A DNA stretch of 64,000 bases from CAYSYM01 sp964435115. GTDB taxonomy: Bacteria; Chloroflexota; UBA6077; CF-72. Position 1 is the stretch's first letter. Every line of letters starts with the position of its first letter. The notes under the pieces were generated by a model that was not told the DNA's origin, did not search any database, and was given only the letters and a program-made list of their open reading frames with translations. Location of the stretch: assembly GCA_964435115.1 (NCBI GenBank), contig CAYSYM010000001.1, positions 114,142-178,141 on the forward strand, in the 5' to 3' direction. Shown here one piece after another: positions 45,224-54,753 of this stretch. The position numbers were made by a program, and so were the translations under genes.

Positions 45224-45964
45224 GTGGTACGGGTCGTCGTCGCCGGCGCCCGCGGACGCGTCGGGCAGCTCATGCTGTCCGCGCTCGGGCAGCAAGACGG
45301 GATCGACGTGGTGGGCGGGTTCGACCGGACAGATGGCGCCGAGCGGCAGCGCCTGCTCGCCGCGACGGATGTGCTCGTGGACTTCACCACGGCTGACGCG
45401 GCGCCCGGGCTCCTGCTGGAAGCCGCGCGCGCGGGAGTCCGGCCGGTCAGCGGCACCACCGGCCTCGCGCCAGAGAGCCTGGACGCGCTCGACGCCGCGC
45501 TCCGTGAACGGGGTATCGGCGGCGTCTCGGCGCCCAACTTCGCCCTCGGCGCCGTGCTGATGGTGCATTTCGCCCGCCTCGCCGCGCGCTACATGGACGC
45601 CGCCGAGATCGTCGAGCTGCACCACGACCAGAAGCTCGACGCGCCCTCCGGCACCGCCGTCGCCACGGCCAGGGCCATCCGAGCGGCCCACGGCCAGGAC
45701 CTGCGCGATCCGCCCGTGGCCACGTGGATCCTGCCCGGGGCACGCGGCGCGGTGGAAGGCGGCGTCCGCGTCCATAGCGTCCGACTCCCGGGTCTGGTCG
45801 CGCACCAGGAGGTCCTCTTCGGGGCGCTCGGGCAGGTGCTCACCATCCGCCACGACGCCCCGACGCGCGAGGCCTACGTCCCCGGCGTCGCCCTGGCCGT
45901 CCGCGAGGTCATGCACCGAGTTGGCCTCGTCCGCGGCCTGGACACCCTCATGGGTCTCGGGTGA
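45224..45964 (+). CDS. dapB: 4-hydroxy-tetrahydrodipicolinate reductase
   Basis: 246 aa from GTG 45224. It reduces 4-hydroxy-tetrahydrodipicolinate with NAD(P)H in lysine/diaminopimelate synthesis. The nucleotide loop is VAGARGRVGQLM, the substrate motif ELHHDQKLDAPSGTA contains the catalytic His-His and Lys, and the end matches RVGLVRGLDTL. Its TGA overlaps the GTG of asd. With asd and dapA it makes a compact lysine/peptidoglycan precursor cluster. Confidence 0.93.
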   Translation: MVRVVVAGARGRVGQLMLSALGQQDGIDVVGGFDRTDGAERQRLLAATDVLVDFTTADAAPGLLLEAARAGVRPVSGTTGLAPESLDALDAALRERGIGGVSAPNFALGAVLMVHFARLAARYMDAAEIVELHHDQKLDAPSGTAVATARAIRAAHGQDLRDPPVATWILPGARGAVEGGVRVHSVRLPGLVAHQEVLFGALGQVLTIRHDAPTREAYVPGVALAVREVMHRVGLVRGLDTLMGLG

Positions 45965-47130
45965 CGGGCGCCAGACGGCCGGCAGAGCGTGCGGGGAGTG
46001 GCGGGCAGGTGGTGAACGGCAGCACGGCCGGCGGCCTGCGGCCACTCGGCGCCCCCCACCCGCCCCGCGGCCGCGGGAGCGGCTACTCGATCGGCGTCAT
46101 CGGGGCGACCGGACAGGTGGGCCGAACGTTCCTGCGCATCCTCGAAGAGCGGGACCGGCCAGACCTCCCCGTCCGAGCGCTCCGCCTCTTCGCCTCGGCG
46201 CGCAGCGCGGGCACGCGGCTCACCGTCCGGGGCACGGAGTACCTGGTCGAGCGCGCCGAGCCCGACCCCAGGCTGTTCGAAGGCCTCGACTTCGTGCTCA
46301 CCGCCGTCGGCGACGAGCAGGCCAGGGTGTACGCGCCGGCAGTTGCGGCAGCCGGCGCGCTGGACGTGGACAAGTCCAACGCCTGGCGGATGGACCCGCG
46401 CGTCCCACTGGTCGTCCCAGAAGTGAATCCCGAGGATGCAAGGACGCACCCCGGCATCATCGCCGGCCCGAACTGCTCGACGACGCAGATGGTCGTCGCG
46501 CTGTGGCCCATCCACCGGGTCAACCCCATCCAGCGGATCGTCGTGGATACGTACCAGGCCGTCTCGGGTACCGGCTGGCGCGCGGTCGACGAGCTGCGCG
46601 CCCAGACGGACGACCTCGTGACCGGCCGGAGTCCGCGGGCCGCGGTGTACCCCCACCAGATCGCCCAGAACCTCGTGCCGGAGATCGGCGGGTACAAGGG
46701 CGAGGGCCTCTACAGCGAGGAGCTGAAGATGGTCGATGAGACGCGCAAGATCTTCCACAGCCCCGACCTGGCCATCAGCGCGACGTGCGTCCGGGTGCCC
46801 GTGATGGTTGGCCACGCCGAGGCGATCCACGTGGAGCTGGAGCGCTCCATGGCGCCGGCGGAGGCGCGCGCGATCCTGGCCGCCGCGCCGGGCCTCGTCG
46901 TCGTGGACGACCCCGAACGATCCGGCTACCCGACGCCGCTGGCGGCCGCCGGCCGCGACGAGGTCTTCGTCGGGCGGGTGCGTCGCGACCCCTCGCATGC
47001 GCGAGGGTTGGCCCTGTGGGTCGTCGGCGATAATCTGCGCAAGGGCGCCGCCCTGAATGCAATCCAGGTGTTCGAGCTGGTGGCACGCAACGGCTGGCTC
47101 ACCGGACCGCGTGAGATGGCCGAGGTCTGA
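45961..47130 (+). CDS. asd: Aspartate-semialdehyde dehydrogenase
   Basis: 389 aa from GTG 45961 (GTGA overlap with dapB). About 40 Gly/Arg/Pro-rich residues precede the NADP-binding start SIGVIGATGQVGRTFLRIL. GTG 46012 is an alternative start that would shorten the extension. Catalytic Cys is in GPNCSTTQMV and the catalytic His in VMVGHAEAIH. It makes aspartate semialdehyde from aspartyl phosphate for lysine, methionine and threonine synthesis. Confidence 0.94.
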   Translation: MTGARRPAERAGSGGQVVNGSTAGGLRPLGAPHPPRGRGSGYSIGVIGATGQVGRTFLRILEERDRPDLPVRALRLFASARSAGTRLTVRGTEYLVERAEPDPRLFEGLDFVLTAVGDEQARVYAPAVAAAGALDVDKSNAWRMDPRVPLVVPEVNPEDARTHPGIIAGPNCSTTQMVVALWPIHRVNPIQRIVVDTYQAVSGTGWRAVDELRAQTDDLVTGRSPRAAVYPHQIAQNLVPEIGGYKGEGLYSEELKMVDETRKIFHSPDLAISATCVRVPVMVGHAEAIHVELERSMAPAEARAILAAAPGLVVVDDPERSGYPTPLAAAGRDEVFVGRVRRDPSHARGLALWVVGDNLRKGAALNAIQVFELVARNGWLTGPREMAEV

Positions 47131-47145
47131 CCGGACGCGCTCGGC

Positions 47146-47171
47146 GCTGGGGTCGCGGCGCTGGCCCCAGC
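47146..47171 (+). terminator. Weak hairpin after asd
   Basis: GCTGGGG (47146-47152) pairs with CCCCAGC (47165-47171) shortly after the asd stop. No U-tract follows. It may attenuate transcription between asd and dapA, which are 138 nt apart, or protect the upstream message. Confidence 0.35.
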
Positions 47172-47268
47172 ATGGGGGCCGCACGCACCCCGCGGTCGGG
47201 CCAGCGCCGGTCCGCCAGCTGAGGCGCCTCGTCCAGTGAGCAACGAATCACGTACCGGGAGGTGCAAG

Positions 47269-48177
47269 ATGGCACAGTTTGGTCGACTCCTGACCGCCAT
47301 GGCGACGCCATTCGACGCGGCCGGCACCCTGGACGTCGAGCAGGCGAAGCGTCTGGCGAGTCTCCTGCTCGAGTCGGGCAGTGAGGGCCTGGTGGTGTGT
47401 GGGACGACAGGCGAGGCGCCCACGCTCACGACGCGCGAGAAGCTCCAGCTCTTCGAGCTCGTCGTGGCGGTCGCGCACGCCCGCGGCTGCCACGTCATCG
47501 CCGGCACCACGAGCTACAACACCGCCGAGAGCATCGAGCTCTCGCGTGAGGCCCGCGCGCTCGGCGTAGACGGCATCCTGGCGACGGTCCCGTACTACAA
47601 CAACCCGCCGCAAGAAGGGTTGTACCAGCACTTCCGCGCGATCGCGGCGGCCGTCAACCTGCCGCTCATCCTCTACAACGTGCCCAGCCGTACGGTGCGC
47701 AACATGGAGGCCGCTACCACGCTGCGGCTCGCTCGCGATCTGCCGAACGTCATCGGCGTGAAGGAAGCCAGCGGCAACTTCAAGCAGATCGGCGAGATCA
47801 TCCGCGGCGCGCCGGAGGGGTTCGCGGTGTGGAGCGGGAACGACGGCGACATCCTGCCCATTCTCTCCCTCGGCGGGTATGGCGTCGTCTCGGTTGCCAG
47901 CCACCTCGTGGGCCGGCAGATCGCCGCGCTGATCCGCCGTTACCTGGAGGGCGATACCTCGGGCGCGGCCGCGCTGCACCACGCGCTCACGCCGCTCGTC
48001 GACGCGTTGTTCGCCACGACCAGTCCCATCCCGCTCAAGTACGCGCTGAACCGGGTAGGTATGTACGTCGGCAACCCGCGCCTGCCGCTGGTACCCATCG
48101 ACTCGAAGAGCCAGGCGACCATGGACGCGGCCCTGGCGAAGATGCAGCTCGACCTCCCCCTCGGCGTGGCGGCGTGA
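47269..48177 (+). CDS. dapA: 4-hydroxy-tetrahydrodipicolinate synthase
   Basis: 302 aa from ATG 47269, chosen because GGGAGG lies 7 nt upstream; the frame is open from 47236. It condenses pyruvate with aspartate semialdehyde. TIM-barrel motifs are LTAMATPFDAAGTLD, GTTGEAPTLT, PYYNNPPQEGLYQHF, YNVPSRT with the catalytic Tyr, and the Schiff-base Lys in GVKEASGN. Third member of the dapB-asd-dapA group. Confidence 0.95.
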   Translation: MAQFGRLLTAMATPFDAAGTLDVEQAKRLASLLLESGSEGLVVCGTTGEAPTLTTREKLQLFELVVAVAHARGCHVIAGTTSYNTAESIELSREARALGVDGILATVPYYNNPPQEGLYQHFRAIAAAVNLPLILYNVPSRTVRNMEAATTLRLARDLPNVIGVKEASGNFKQIGEIIRGAPEGFAVWSGNDGDILPILSLGGYGVVSVASHLVGRQIAALIRRYLEGDTSGAAALHHALTPLVDALFATTSPIPLKYALNRVGMYVGNPRLPLVPIDSKSQATMDAALAKMQLDLPLGVAA

Positions 48178-48362
48178 GTCCGCTATGCCGAACCGGCTTG
48201 GGCGCGCGGACATCGCTCGGTAGGCACCGCAGCGCTGGCCCGGCCACGTGCCGAGGACGTCGGAGGAGTGCGTGTGGCGCACGGAGGCTCGACCGCACCG
48301 ACCCGGTTGGCGAGCTATAGACTGACGGGCTGGCCGGCCCCGCTGGCGGCTGGTACCAGTTA

Positions 48363-48392
48363 TTGGTCCAGCCACCGCACCCTTGGTAGTAT
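48363..48392 (+). promoter_or_regulatory. Candidate promoter in the dapA-zinc-ribbon gap
   Basis: TTGGTC (48363-48368) and TAGTAT (48387-48392) are separated by 18 nt, with TTGG before the -10 giving an extended TGn element. It lies about 92 nt upstream of the zinc-ribbon gene. The rest of the 307-nt gap (48178-48484) shows no gene or RNA that I can recognise. Confidence 0.4.
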
Positions 48393-48484
48393 GCGGAGGC
48401 CGTCGCCAGGCGGCTTCTGTTAGCCTGCGTCGTCTCGCGTGGCCGCTACCAGGTGGCCACCGGGTGGACAGATTGGACCACGCT

Positions 48485-48676
48485 ATGAGTTCCCGGCGTT
48501 TCGCCGACCAACGCCTCGAGTGCGCCGCGTGTGGTGACACCTTCGTCTTCAGCGCTGGCGAGCAGGAGCTGAACCAGCTCCGCGGCATCGCGCAGCTTCC
48601 TGAGCATTGCCCCATGTGCACGCGTACGTACGTGGTGCACGGGACGAACGGCAAGTCCCGGCCAGCCGCCGTCTGA
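48485..48676 (+). CDS. Small zinc-ribbon protein, 63 aa
   Basis: ATG 48485 begins MSSRRFADQRLECAACGDTF; the upstream part of the frame is non-conserved. Two Cys pairs (CAAC and CPMC) spaced about 30 residues apart form a zinc ribbon, as in short bacterial proteins with a CxxC-x(n)-CxxC domain of unknown function. The C-terminus is basic. It stands alone between dapA and the convergent glycerate kinase gene. A nucleic-acid-binding role is possible but unproven. Confidence 0.75.
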   Translation: MSSRRFADQRLECAACGDTFVFSAGEQELNQLRGIAQLPEHCPMCTRTYVVHGTNGKSRPAAV

Positions 48677-48701
48677 GCGCCGGCGCAAGCGCCGGCTCCC
48701 C

Positions 48702-50027
48702 CTACCACGCGAACAGCAGGTAGAGGTCGTTCACGTTCGTGTTGGTCGGGCCTGTGCGGACCAGGTCGCCCAGGCGATCGAAGAACGGATAGGCGTCGTT
48801 CTCGGCCAGGTGGCGGCCGGCGTCCAGGCCGGCGCGCGCCGCGCGATCGAGCGTCGTCCCGTCCACCAGTGCGCCGGCCGCGTCGGTGGGGCCGTCGCTG
48901 CCGTCCGTGCCGATGCTGGCCAGTAGGACATCGGGCAGGCCCCGGAGGGGCCAGGCCGCGGCCAGCGCCAGCTCCTGGTTGCGCCCACCCTGGCCGCGCC
49001 CGCGCACGGTGACGGTCGTCTCGCCGCCGGCCACCAGGCAGCACGGGCGCGGGAGTGGGTGGCCGCTGGCGTCCACCTCCCGCAGGAGTGCGGCGAGCAC
49101 GCGGGCCGCCTCGCGCGCTTCCCCCTCCACGTAGGTCGTCAGCACGAGGCTCTGCAGTCCCTGCCGCTCCGCCGCGGCGGCCGCCGCCTCGCACGCGGCC
49201 AGGTTGCTCCCCACCACCTGCGTCTGCACCCGCTCAAAGAGTGGGTCGCTCGGGCCGGGGGTGTCGGGTAGCTCCCCTGCCAGCCCGGCGCGCAGGCGCT
49301 CGGCCACGGGCCGCGGCACCGCCTCCCACAGGCCGTAGCGGTCCAGCACGCGCGCGGCGTCCACCCAGGTCGTTGGGTCGGGAACAGTGGGGCCTGAGGC
49401 GATCGCGTCCAGCGGGTTGCCCACCACGTCGCTCAGCACCAGCGCGACCACGGACGCCGGAGCAGCCAGGCGGGCGAGCCCGCCGCCCTTCACGGCATCC
49501 AGGTGCTTGCGCACCGCGTTGATCTCGGCGATCGTCGCGCCCGACCGGAGCAGCACCTCGGTCGCCTGGCGCAGGTCTTCCAGCGTCACTCTACCCTCCG
49601 GTAGCGTCAGGAGGGCGGACCCGCCGCCTGAGACGACGCAGATCACCAGATCGCGCTCGTCCGCCGGCTGGACGAGCGCCGCGATGGCACGCGAGCCTTC
49701 TACGCCGGCGACATCCGGCACCGGATGGCCGGCCTCGACCACCCTCACCCCGCGGGTGGGGGCCGTGTGCCCGTAGCGCACGTTGACCGTGCCTTCCACC
49801 GGCAGCCGCGCGTCCGCGAGCACCTCTTCGACGGCGGCGGCCATTGGCGCCGCCGCCTTGCCAGCCCCCACCACGAGCGCCCGGCGGTACCGCGCGAGCT
49901 CATACGTCCGGTCTCCGACCACCAGGCGGCCGTTCTCCAGCCGCAGCGCCGCGCGCGTCGCCCGCCCCGGCTCGACGGCGGCCAGCGCGGCCGCCAGCAC
50001 CGCTCGGAAGACCCCGCGCTGGGTCAC
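48702..50027 (-). CDS. Glycerate 2-kinase (MOFRL family)
   Basis: 441 aa from GTG 50027, overlapping the glgC stop (GTGA). It has the DUF4147/GCK N-terminal Rossmann-like domain (ALVVGAGKAAAPMAAA, CVVSGGGSALL, NAVRKHLDAVKGG, LSDVVGNPLDAIASGPTVPD). The C-terminal MOFRL domain has GGETTVTVRGRGQGGRNQE and SIGTDGSDGPTDAAGA. It phosphorylates glycerate to 2-phosphoglycerate. It is the last gene of the long minus-strand run, translationally coupled to glgC. Confidence 0.92.
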   Translation of the reverse strand: MTQRGVFRAVLAAALAAVEPGRATRAALRLENGRLVVGDRTYELARYRRALVVGAGKAAAPMAAAVEEVLADARLPVEGTVNVRYGHTAPTRGVRVVEAGHPVPDVAGVEGSRAIAALVQPADERDLVICVVSGGGSALLTLPEGRVTLEDLRQATEVLLRSGATIAEINAVRKHLDAVKGGGLARLAAPASVVALVLSDVVGNPLDAIASGPTVPDPTTWVDAARVLDRYGLWEAVPRPVAERLRAGLAGELPDTPGPSDPLFERVQTQVVGSNLAACEAAAAAAERQGLQSLVLTTYVEGEAREAARVLAALLREVDASGHPLPRPCCLVAGGETTVTVRGRGQGGRNQELALAAAWPLRGLPDVLLASIGTDGSDGPTDAAGALVDGTTLDRAARAGLDAGRHLAENDAYPFFDRLGDLVRTGPTNTNVNDLYLLFAW

Positions 50028-51337
50028 TGCGACCGAGCTGGAGCGGCGGCAGCGTGCTCCACGGTCTCGCCACTCGGCACTTCGCCGCCGCTACGTCCGT
50101 CGTGCGACAGGTAGCGCTCGAAGTCACGCTCCAGGACGTCGGACCCGATGCGGCAGTTGCGGCCAATCCGCACGCCGCTGGCGATGCGCGCCCCCTTGCC
50201 CACGATCGTGATGCCCGTGTTCAGGTTGCGCGGCTCGGTGCGATTCGCCGGGCCGTCCTCGCCATCACCCAGCCGCACGGTGCTACCCACTACCACGTGC
50301 TTATCCAGGATCGCCCGGTCAACCACGCTCCCGGGCCCGACGATGCAGTCGGTGAAGAGGATGCTGTCACGCACGAGTGCGCCTTCGGCCACGAACACGC
50401 CCGGCGAGAGCACCGAGTGCTGGACCGTGCCGTTGATGATGCAGCCGTGGGTGATGAGGCTGCGCGTGACCCTGGCGCGGTCGGTGAGGTGGGCCGGAGG
50501 GCGTTCCTCAGAGCGCGTGTGGATCACCCAGTCGGTGTCGTACAGGTCGAAGTCGGGCGGCTCATTCAGCAGCCCCATGTTGGACTCCCAGTAGCTCTGG
50601 ATGGTCCCGACATCCCGCCAGTACCCCTTGAACGGATAGGCGAAGACGTGGTCGGTCTGCACCATGCGCGGCACCACGTCCCGCCCGAAGTCGTGCCGGG
50701 ACGACGGCAGCCGCGCGTCCTCCTCGAGCCGACGGTACAGGACGTCGCGCTCGAAGACGTAGATCCCCATGCTGATCAGGTTGCTCGACGGTTGGGACGG
50801 CTTCTCCTCGAAGCGGACCACGCGGCCCTCGGCGTTGACCACCATCGTGCCGAACTGGTGCGCCTCGGACATGGCCACTTCCATCACGCCCACGGTCGCG
50901 TCCGCCCGGCGCTCCTCGTGGAACGCGAGCATGGCGTTGTAGTCCATCTTGTAGACGTGGTCGCCCGAGAGGATCAGGAGCACGTCTGCCCGCCAGTCGG
51001 CCAGGAAGGGCAGGTTCTGGTAGACCGCGTCGGCCGTCCCGCGGTACCAGTCGCTCTCCTTGCGGCCGAGGTACGGCTGGAGCAGGCGCACGCCGCCGTG
51101 CATGCGGTCGAGGTCCCACGGCCGGCCGATCCCGATGTGGTCGTTCAGGCTGTGCGGCCGGTACTGGGTCAGCACAGCCACGCGGTAGATGCCCGAGTTG
51201 ACGCAGTTGGAGAGGGTGAAGTCGATGATGCGGAACTTGCCGGCGAACGGCACCGCGGGCTTGGCCCGTTTCGCGGACAGCACGCTCAGGCGCGCGCCCT
51301 GCCCGCCTGCCATGATCACCGCCGCGACGTTCCGCAT
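50024..51337 (-). CDS. glgC: Glucose-1-phosphate adenylyltransferase
   Basis: 437 aa from ATG 51337. The nucleotidyltransferase signature is VIMAGGQGARLSVLSAKRAKP, where the usual GxGxRLxPLT reads RLSVLS. Substrate motifs follow: WYRGTADAVYQN, ILSGDHVYKMDY, FEEKP, SMGIYVF and YWRDVGTIQSYWESNM. A left-handed beta-helix ends the protein (GCIINGTVQHSVLSPGV). It makes ADP-glucose for glycogen, with allosteric control usual in the family. No glycogen synthase is seen nearby. Confidence 0.94.
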   Translation of the reverse strand: MRNVAAVIMAGGQGARLSVLSAKRAKPAVPFAGKFRIIDFTLSNCVNSGIYRVAVLTQYRPHSLNDHIGIGRPWDLDRMHGGVRLLQPYLGRKESDWYRGTADAVYQNLPFLADWRADVLLILSGDHVYKMDYNAMLAFHEERRADATVGVMEVAMSEAHQFGTMVVNAEGRVVRFEEKPSQPSSNLISMGIYVFERDVLYRRLEEDARLPSSRHDFGRDVVPRMVQTDHVFAYPFKGYWRDVGTIQSYWESNMGLLNEPPDFDLYDTDWVIHTRSEERPPAHLTDRARVTRSLITHGCIINGTVQHSVLSPGVFVAEGALVRDSILFTDCIVGPGSVVDRAILDKHVVVGSTVRLGDGEDGPANRTEPRNLNTGITIVGKGARIASGVRIGRNCRIGSDVLERDFERYLSHDGRSGGEVPSGETVEHAAAAPARSQ

Positions 51338-51424
51338 GTCTGCCCCACGGAGTGTGCCCTATTTGCGCGAAACGCGCACTACCCAGTGCACGAGGAGCAG
51401 CGTGCCGGCGCGCCCGCGGGCAGC

Positions 51425-52585
51425 CTACAGCAGCTCGAGTAGCACGGCGTACACGTACTGGGAGAGGGCCCACAGCTCGGGGACGAACGTGTACCAGGGC
51501 ACGGGTCGATCCGGGTAGACGTGCTCGAAGATGGACGTCTCCACGTACCGCTGGAGCGTGCCGGCCGGGGCGCTCGCGGCCAGAAGGCGCGTCTCGCTGA
51601 ACGGGATGTAGGAGTCGCCCGTGTCGTGCATGAGGTACAGGCGGGCCCGCAGGCCGGGGAGGAAGCTGGAGGGCGAGATCGCGGCCAGGCGGGACCGCGT
51701 GGCTTCGGGCAGCCGAGCCACGATCGCCCGCGCCTCCTCGCGCGACACGCCCTCCAAGAGCTGCCGAGCGTCCCGGCCCGCCGGGGTGAGCGACGCCCAT
51801 TCGGCCTCGTCGACCGGCTGGCGCTGGAGGAATGCGCGCGCCAGCAGGGCGCGGTCGACCGGCGCCGGCAACGTGTCCACGAGCTGCGTCGCCAGCACTT
51901 CCAGGGTTAGGGGGTGAGGCTGCCAGGGCCGCTCCTCGCCCGATACCTCGATCGAGCGGCTGCCCACGGCGAGCAGCAGCTCGCGTGCGTCGAAGTAGCC
52001 GCCGAGGCTGCTGACGAAACGCACGCGGTCACGCAGCGCTTCCTCAGACGCGGCGATCACGCTGAGCCCTCCGCCAATGGAGAAGCCCAGGAGGCCCGTG
52101 CGAGCCGGGTCGACGTCGGGCCGGGACACCAGGAGCTGGTACGCCCGGCGCACCGCCTCTGGCTCCTCGGGCAGAATGCGCCCGGCCAGGAGGTTGTCCG
52201 AGCCGGGCACCAGCACCACGACGCCGAGGCGCGCCAGCGCGTCGGCGAAGCGCACCAGCACCGGGTCACGCCGCTCGAGGCGGGCGCCGAGCTGGAGCAC
52301 CACGCCCGCGTGCGGCCCGGGCGTCCCCGGCTGGTACACGTCCGCCTCCACCACCCCGGCCGAGTAGGCGAAGCTGGCCGTGTCGCGCGCTGGCGTCGGC
52401 GTCGCCCATGCGAGGGGATTGACCGGAGCCTGCGGGAACAGGGCGGGTAGCAGGAGCAGCGCAAGCGCCGCCACACGCGCCGGGCGAACCGCCAGGAGGA
52501 GCACGACCACCAGGACGACGCCGAGCACGATCCACCACCGGCGGCCGCGCCCGGCCCGCACCCTGGAGCGCCTCAGCTCGACCAC
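51425..52585 (-). CDS. Membrane-anchored alpha/beta hydrolase
   Basis: About 386 aa from GTG 52585; other in-frame starts lie slightly upstream. A basic N-terminus leads into a TM hairpin (IVLGVVLVVVLLLAV and VAALALLLLPALF), after which the hydrolase domain would face outward. The nucleophile elbow is GLLGFSIGGGLSV (G-x-S-x-G). A late acidic/His pair is plausible in MHDTGDSYIPF and FEHVYPD. It may cleave an ester or peptide-like substrate at the cell surface. It lies between glgC and an ECF transporter; substrate unknown. Confidence 0.75.
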   Translation of the reverse strand: MVELRRSRVRAGRGRRWWIVLGVVLVVVLLLAVRPARVAALALLLLPALFPQAPVNPLAWATPTPARDTASFAYSAGVVEADVYQPGTPGPHAGVVLQLGARLERRDPVLVRFADALARLGVVVLVPGSDNLLAGRILPEEPEAVRRAYQLLVSRPDVDPARTGLLGFSIGGGLSVIAASEEALRDRVRFVSSLGGYFDARELLLAVGSRSIEVSGEERPWQPHPLTLEVLATQLVDTLPAPVDRALLARAFLQRQPVDEAEWASLTPAGRDARQLLEGVSREEARAIVARLPEATRSRLAAISPSSFLPGLRARLYLMHDTGDSYIPFSETRLLAASAPAGTLQRYVETSIFEHVYPDRPVPWYTFVPELWALSQYVYAVLLELL

Positions 52586-52704
52586 CGGCCAGGACCCCAC
52601 GGGCGCCTCAGTCCAGCCGCTGCGCGCCCATTCTTCCAGCGGCCTCAACAGGTGGGATGCACCCACCACCCGGCACCCGCCCGCCGGCGGAGCCGCGGGT
52701 CGGC

Positions 52705-53793
52705 TCAGATGGTGGACCTGCGCGCGCGTCCCCGGCCGCGCACGGCGTCCATGATCGGTAGGACGATGATCGCCGCGATGATCGCCTCCGGGATGCCGTT
52801 GGTGAAGGCCACGGTGAGGGCGAGCGTCGGGCTCATCAGCTCCGGATGGAGGAGCGTCGCCGTCGTGAGCACGAGAATGGTGTTCGTCAACGTGCCGACG
52901 ACCGCCGAGACGACCAGCGCCAGTGAGTAGTTCGTGCCGCGCAGCGCGCGGAACGTGAAGTAGGCAGTGATCCCGATGAACATCCGCGGGAGGATCGCCA
53001 CGCGCGGGTCGGCGAAGAGCGGGTTTGTGGCTGTGAGGAAGCTGAAGAGCCCGAAGATGGTGCCGATGGCCCAGCCCACGGGCCAGCCCTCCGCGATCCC
53101 GCCGATGATGGCCGGCACGTGCATGATGGTGGCCTGGATCCCGGTGGGGAAGGGAATGAAGCCAAGCCGCGTCGCCCCGAGGAAGGCCGCGATCGCCCCG
53201 AGCAGGCCGGCCACCACCACGCGGCGCACCATCGGGTTGGCGACGGCGTACTCCTCGGCCGGCGCCTCCACGGCCAGCGCGCCCGCCGCCTGCGCCCCGG
53301 ACCAGCCCGCCCAGCTCACCGCGAGGAAGCCGACGACCATGCCAAGCAGACCCGGACCGAGGCCCTGCAGCTCGCCCAGGCCGAACAGGTTCGCGTTGGG
53401 CTTCGGCGTCCCCTGGGTGAGGCCCGAGACCCAGGCGCTGAGGGCGGGCTGCAGGAGCGCCGTCAGCAGGTAGGTGAGCGAGACCAGCAGGCCGAGCACG
53501 CCGGCGGCCAGCACCAGCATCGCGTGTCGGCGGCTCACCCCACTGCGCCTCCAGAAGTGGGCGATGACGAGCGTGGTCAGCGCTGCGAGGACCAGGATGT
53601 AGGCGCCGCGCTGCGGCGCCTGGGGCGGGCTCTCCGCGAACGAGATGCCGTTGTACGTGCCGCCGCCCAGCGTGAACCAGGGCAGGGCGTACGCGACGAG
53701 TGCGACGAGAGCGCCAGCCGCCGCGACCCACACTTCACGCGGCACGCCCGCTGCGCGCGCCTCGGCGTCCGCGTATCCTGCTCGAGCTGCCAT
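52705..53793 (-). CDS. ECF transporter S component with N-terminal membrane extension
   Basis: 362 aa from ATG 53793. The C-terminal 180 residues are an ECF S-type binding protein with about six TM helices: GAIAAFLGATRLGFIPFPTG, HVPAIIGGIAEGW, LPRMFIGITAYFTFRALRG and VVGTLTNTILVL. The first 170 residues add about four more TM helices (PREVWVAAAGALVALVAYALPWF and following) not part of standard S components. It captures a vitamin or metal; the ligand is unknown. T and A components are encoded immediately upstream in the operon. Confidence 0.82.
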   Translation of the reverse strand: MAARAGYADAEARAAGVPREVWVAAAGALVALVAYALPWFTLGGGTYNGISFAESPPQAPQRGAYILVLAALTTLVIAHFWRRSGVSRRHAMLVLAAGVLGLLVSLTYLLTALLQPALSAWVSGLTQGTPKPNANLFGLGELQGLGPGLLGMVVGFLAVSWAGWSGAQAAGALAVEAPAEEYAVANPMVRRVVVAGLLGAIAAFLGATRLGFIPFPTGIQATIMHVPAIIGGIAEGWPVGWAIGTIFGLFSFLTATNPLFADPRVAILPRMFIGITAYFTFRALRGTNYSLALVVSAVVGTLTNTILVLTTATLLHPELMSPTLALTVAFTNGIPEAIIAAIIVLPIMDAVRGRGRARRSTI

Positions 53794-53880
53794 TGAGAAG
53801 TCCCTCCCCCGTGATCAGGTCGGACGTCAGAAGCCAGAGAGCTGAGATCTGCCGTCTGCCTGAAGCGTACGCCTCCGGGG

Positions 53881-54753
53881 CTACGCCGGGTAGGTCACGA
53901 ACAGCAGGAGCGCTGCCACGCCGGCTGCCCCGGCCAGCGCCAGCCAGTCGGTCGCCCGCATCGTGAGCTGGCCCAGCCGCGTGCGGCCCTTGCCACCCAC
54001 GTAGCAGCGCGACTCCATCGCCAGGATCAGCTCTTCGGCGCGGCGAAACGTCAGCACGAACAGCGGCACGAGGATCGGGATCAAGTTGCGGGTCGCCGTG
54101 ACCCAGCGCCAGGCGCCAGGCCGGCCGAAGTCTGCCCCACGAGAGGCCTGCGCTTTCATGATCCGCTCCGTCTCCTCGGCCAGCGTGGGCACGAACCGCA
54201 GCGCGATCGTCACCATCATCGCCAGCTCATGAGCTGGCACACGCACCACCTGGAAGGGTTGCAGCAGGCGCTCGATGGCGTGGGTCAGCGTGGTGGTGTC
54301 GGTCGTGAAGGTGAGCAGACTGGCCAGCACGACGAACTCCACCGCTCGGAACGCCACTACGACCCCCGCCTTGATGCTCCCCGTCGTCACCGTGAGCTGG
54401 GGCTGCAGCGGTCCGAGCGCGACCGGCGCCGACCACTGCCACAGCACCGTGCTGGTCGCGGCGTCGAAGTTCCCGCCGAACAGGAACTGGAAGACGATGA
54501 ACAGCCCGATGAGCGGCGCCGCCGGGCGGAGGCTGCGCAGGGCGTAGCCGAGCGGTACCCCGGCCACCTTGACCAGGGCAAAGACCAGGCCGAGCGCCAC
54601 CAGGTTCCCGGTGTAGGAGAGGACCGCGCTCATGGCCACGATGATCACGACGAACGCCACCACCTTGGCCCGCGCATCCAGACGGTGGAGGAACGACCGT
54701 CCCGGCAGATACTGGCCGAAGGTGACGTTGCTCAGCAGGTCGAACTCGTCCAC
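53881..54753 (-). CDS. ecfT: ECF transporter T component
   Basis: 290 aa from GTG 54753, overlapping the ATPase gene by 22 nt. CbiQ/EcfT family: GQYLPGRSFLHRLDARAKVV near the start, several TM helices, and coupling helices with MVTIALRFVPTLAEETERIMKAQASRGADF holding the conserved Ala-x-Arg-Gly motif that docks onto the ATPases. It transmits ATPase motion to the S component encoded next. Confidence 0.92.
   Translation of the reverse strand: MDEFDLLSNVTFGQYLPGRSFLHRLDARAKVVAFVVIIVAMSAVLSYTGNLVALGLVFALVKVAGVPLGYALRSLRPAAPLIGLFIVFQFLFGGNFDAATSTVLWQWSAPVALGPLQPQLTVTTGSIKAGVVVAFRAVEFVVLASLLTFTTDTTTLTHAIERLLQPFQVVRVPAHELAMMVTIALRFVPTLAEETERIMKAQASRGADFGRPGAWRWVTATRNLIPILVPLFVLTFRRAEELILAMESRCYVGGKGRTRLGQLTMRATDWLALAGAAGVAALLLFVTYPA

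Noticed and set aside
49844..51442. A 532-codon plus-strand ORF opposite glgC
   Set aside because: It is an antisense shadow of glgC and glycerate kinase in GC-rich DNA; its composition is biased and it has no domain.
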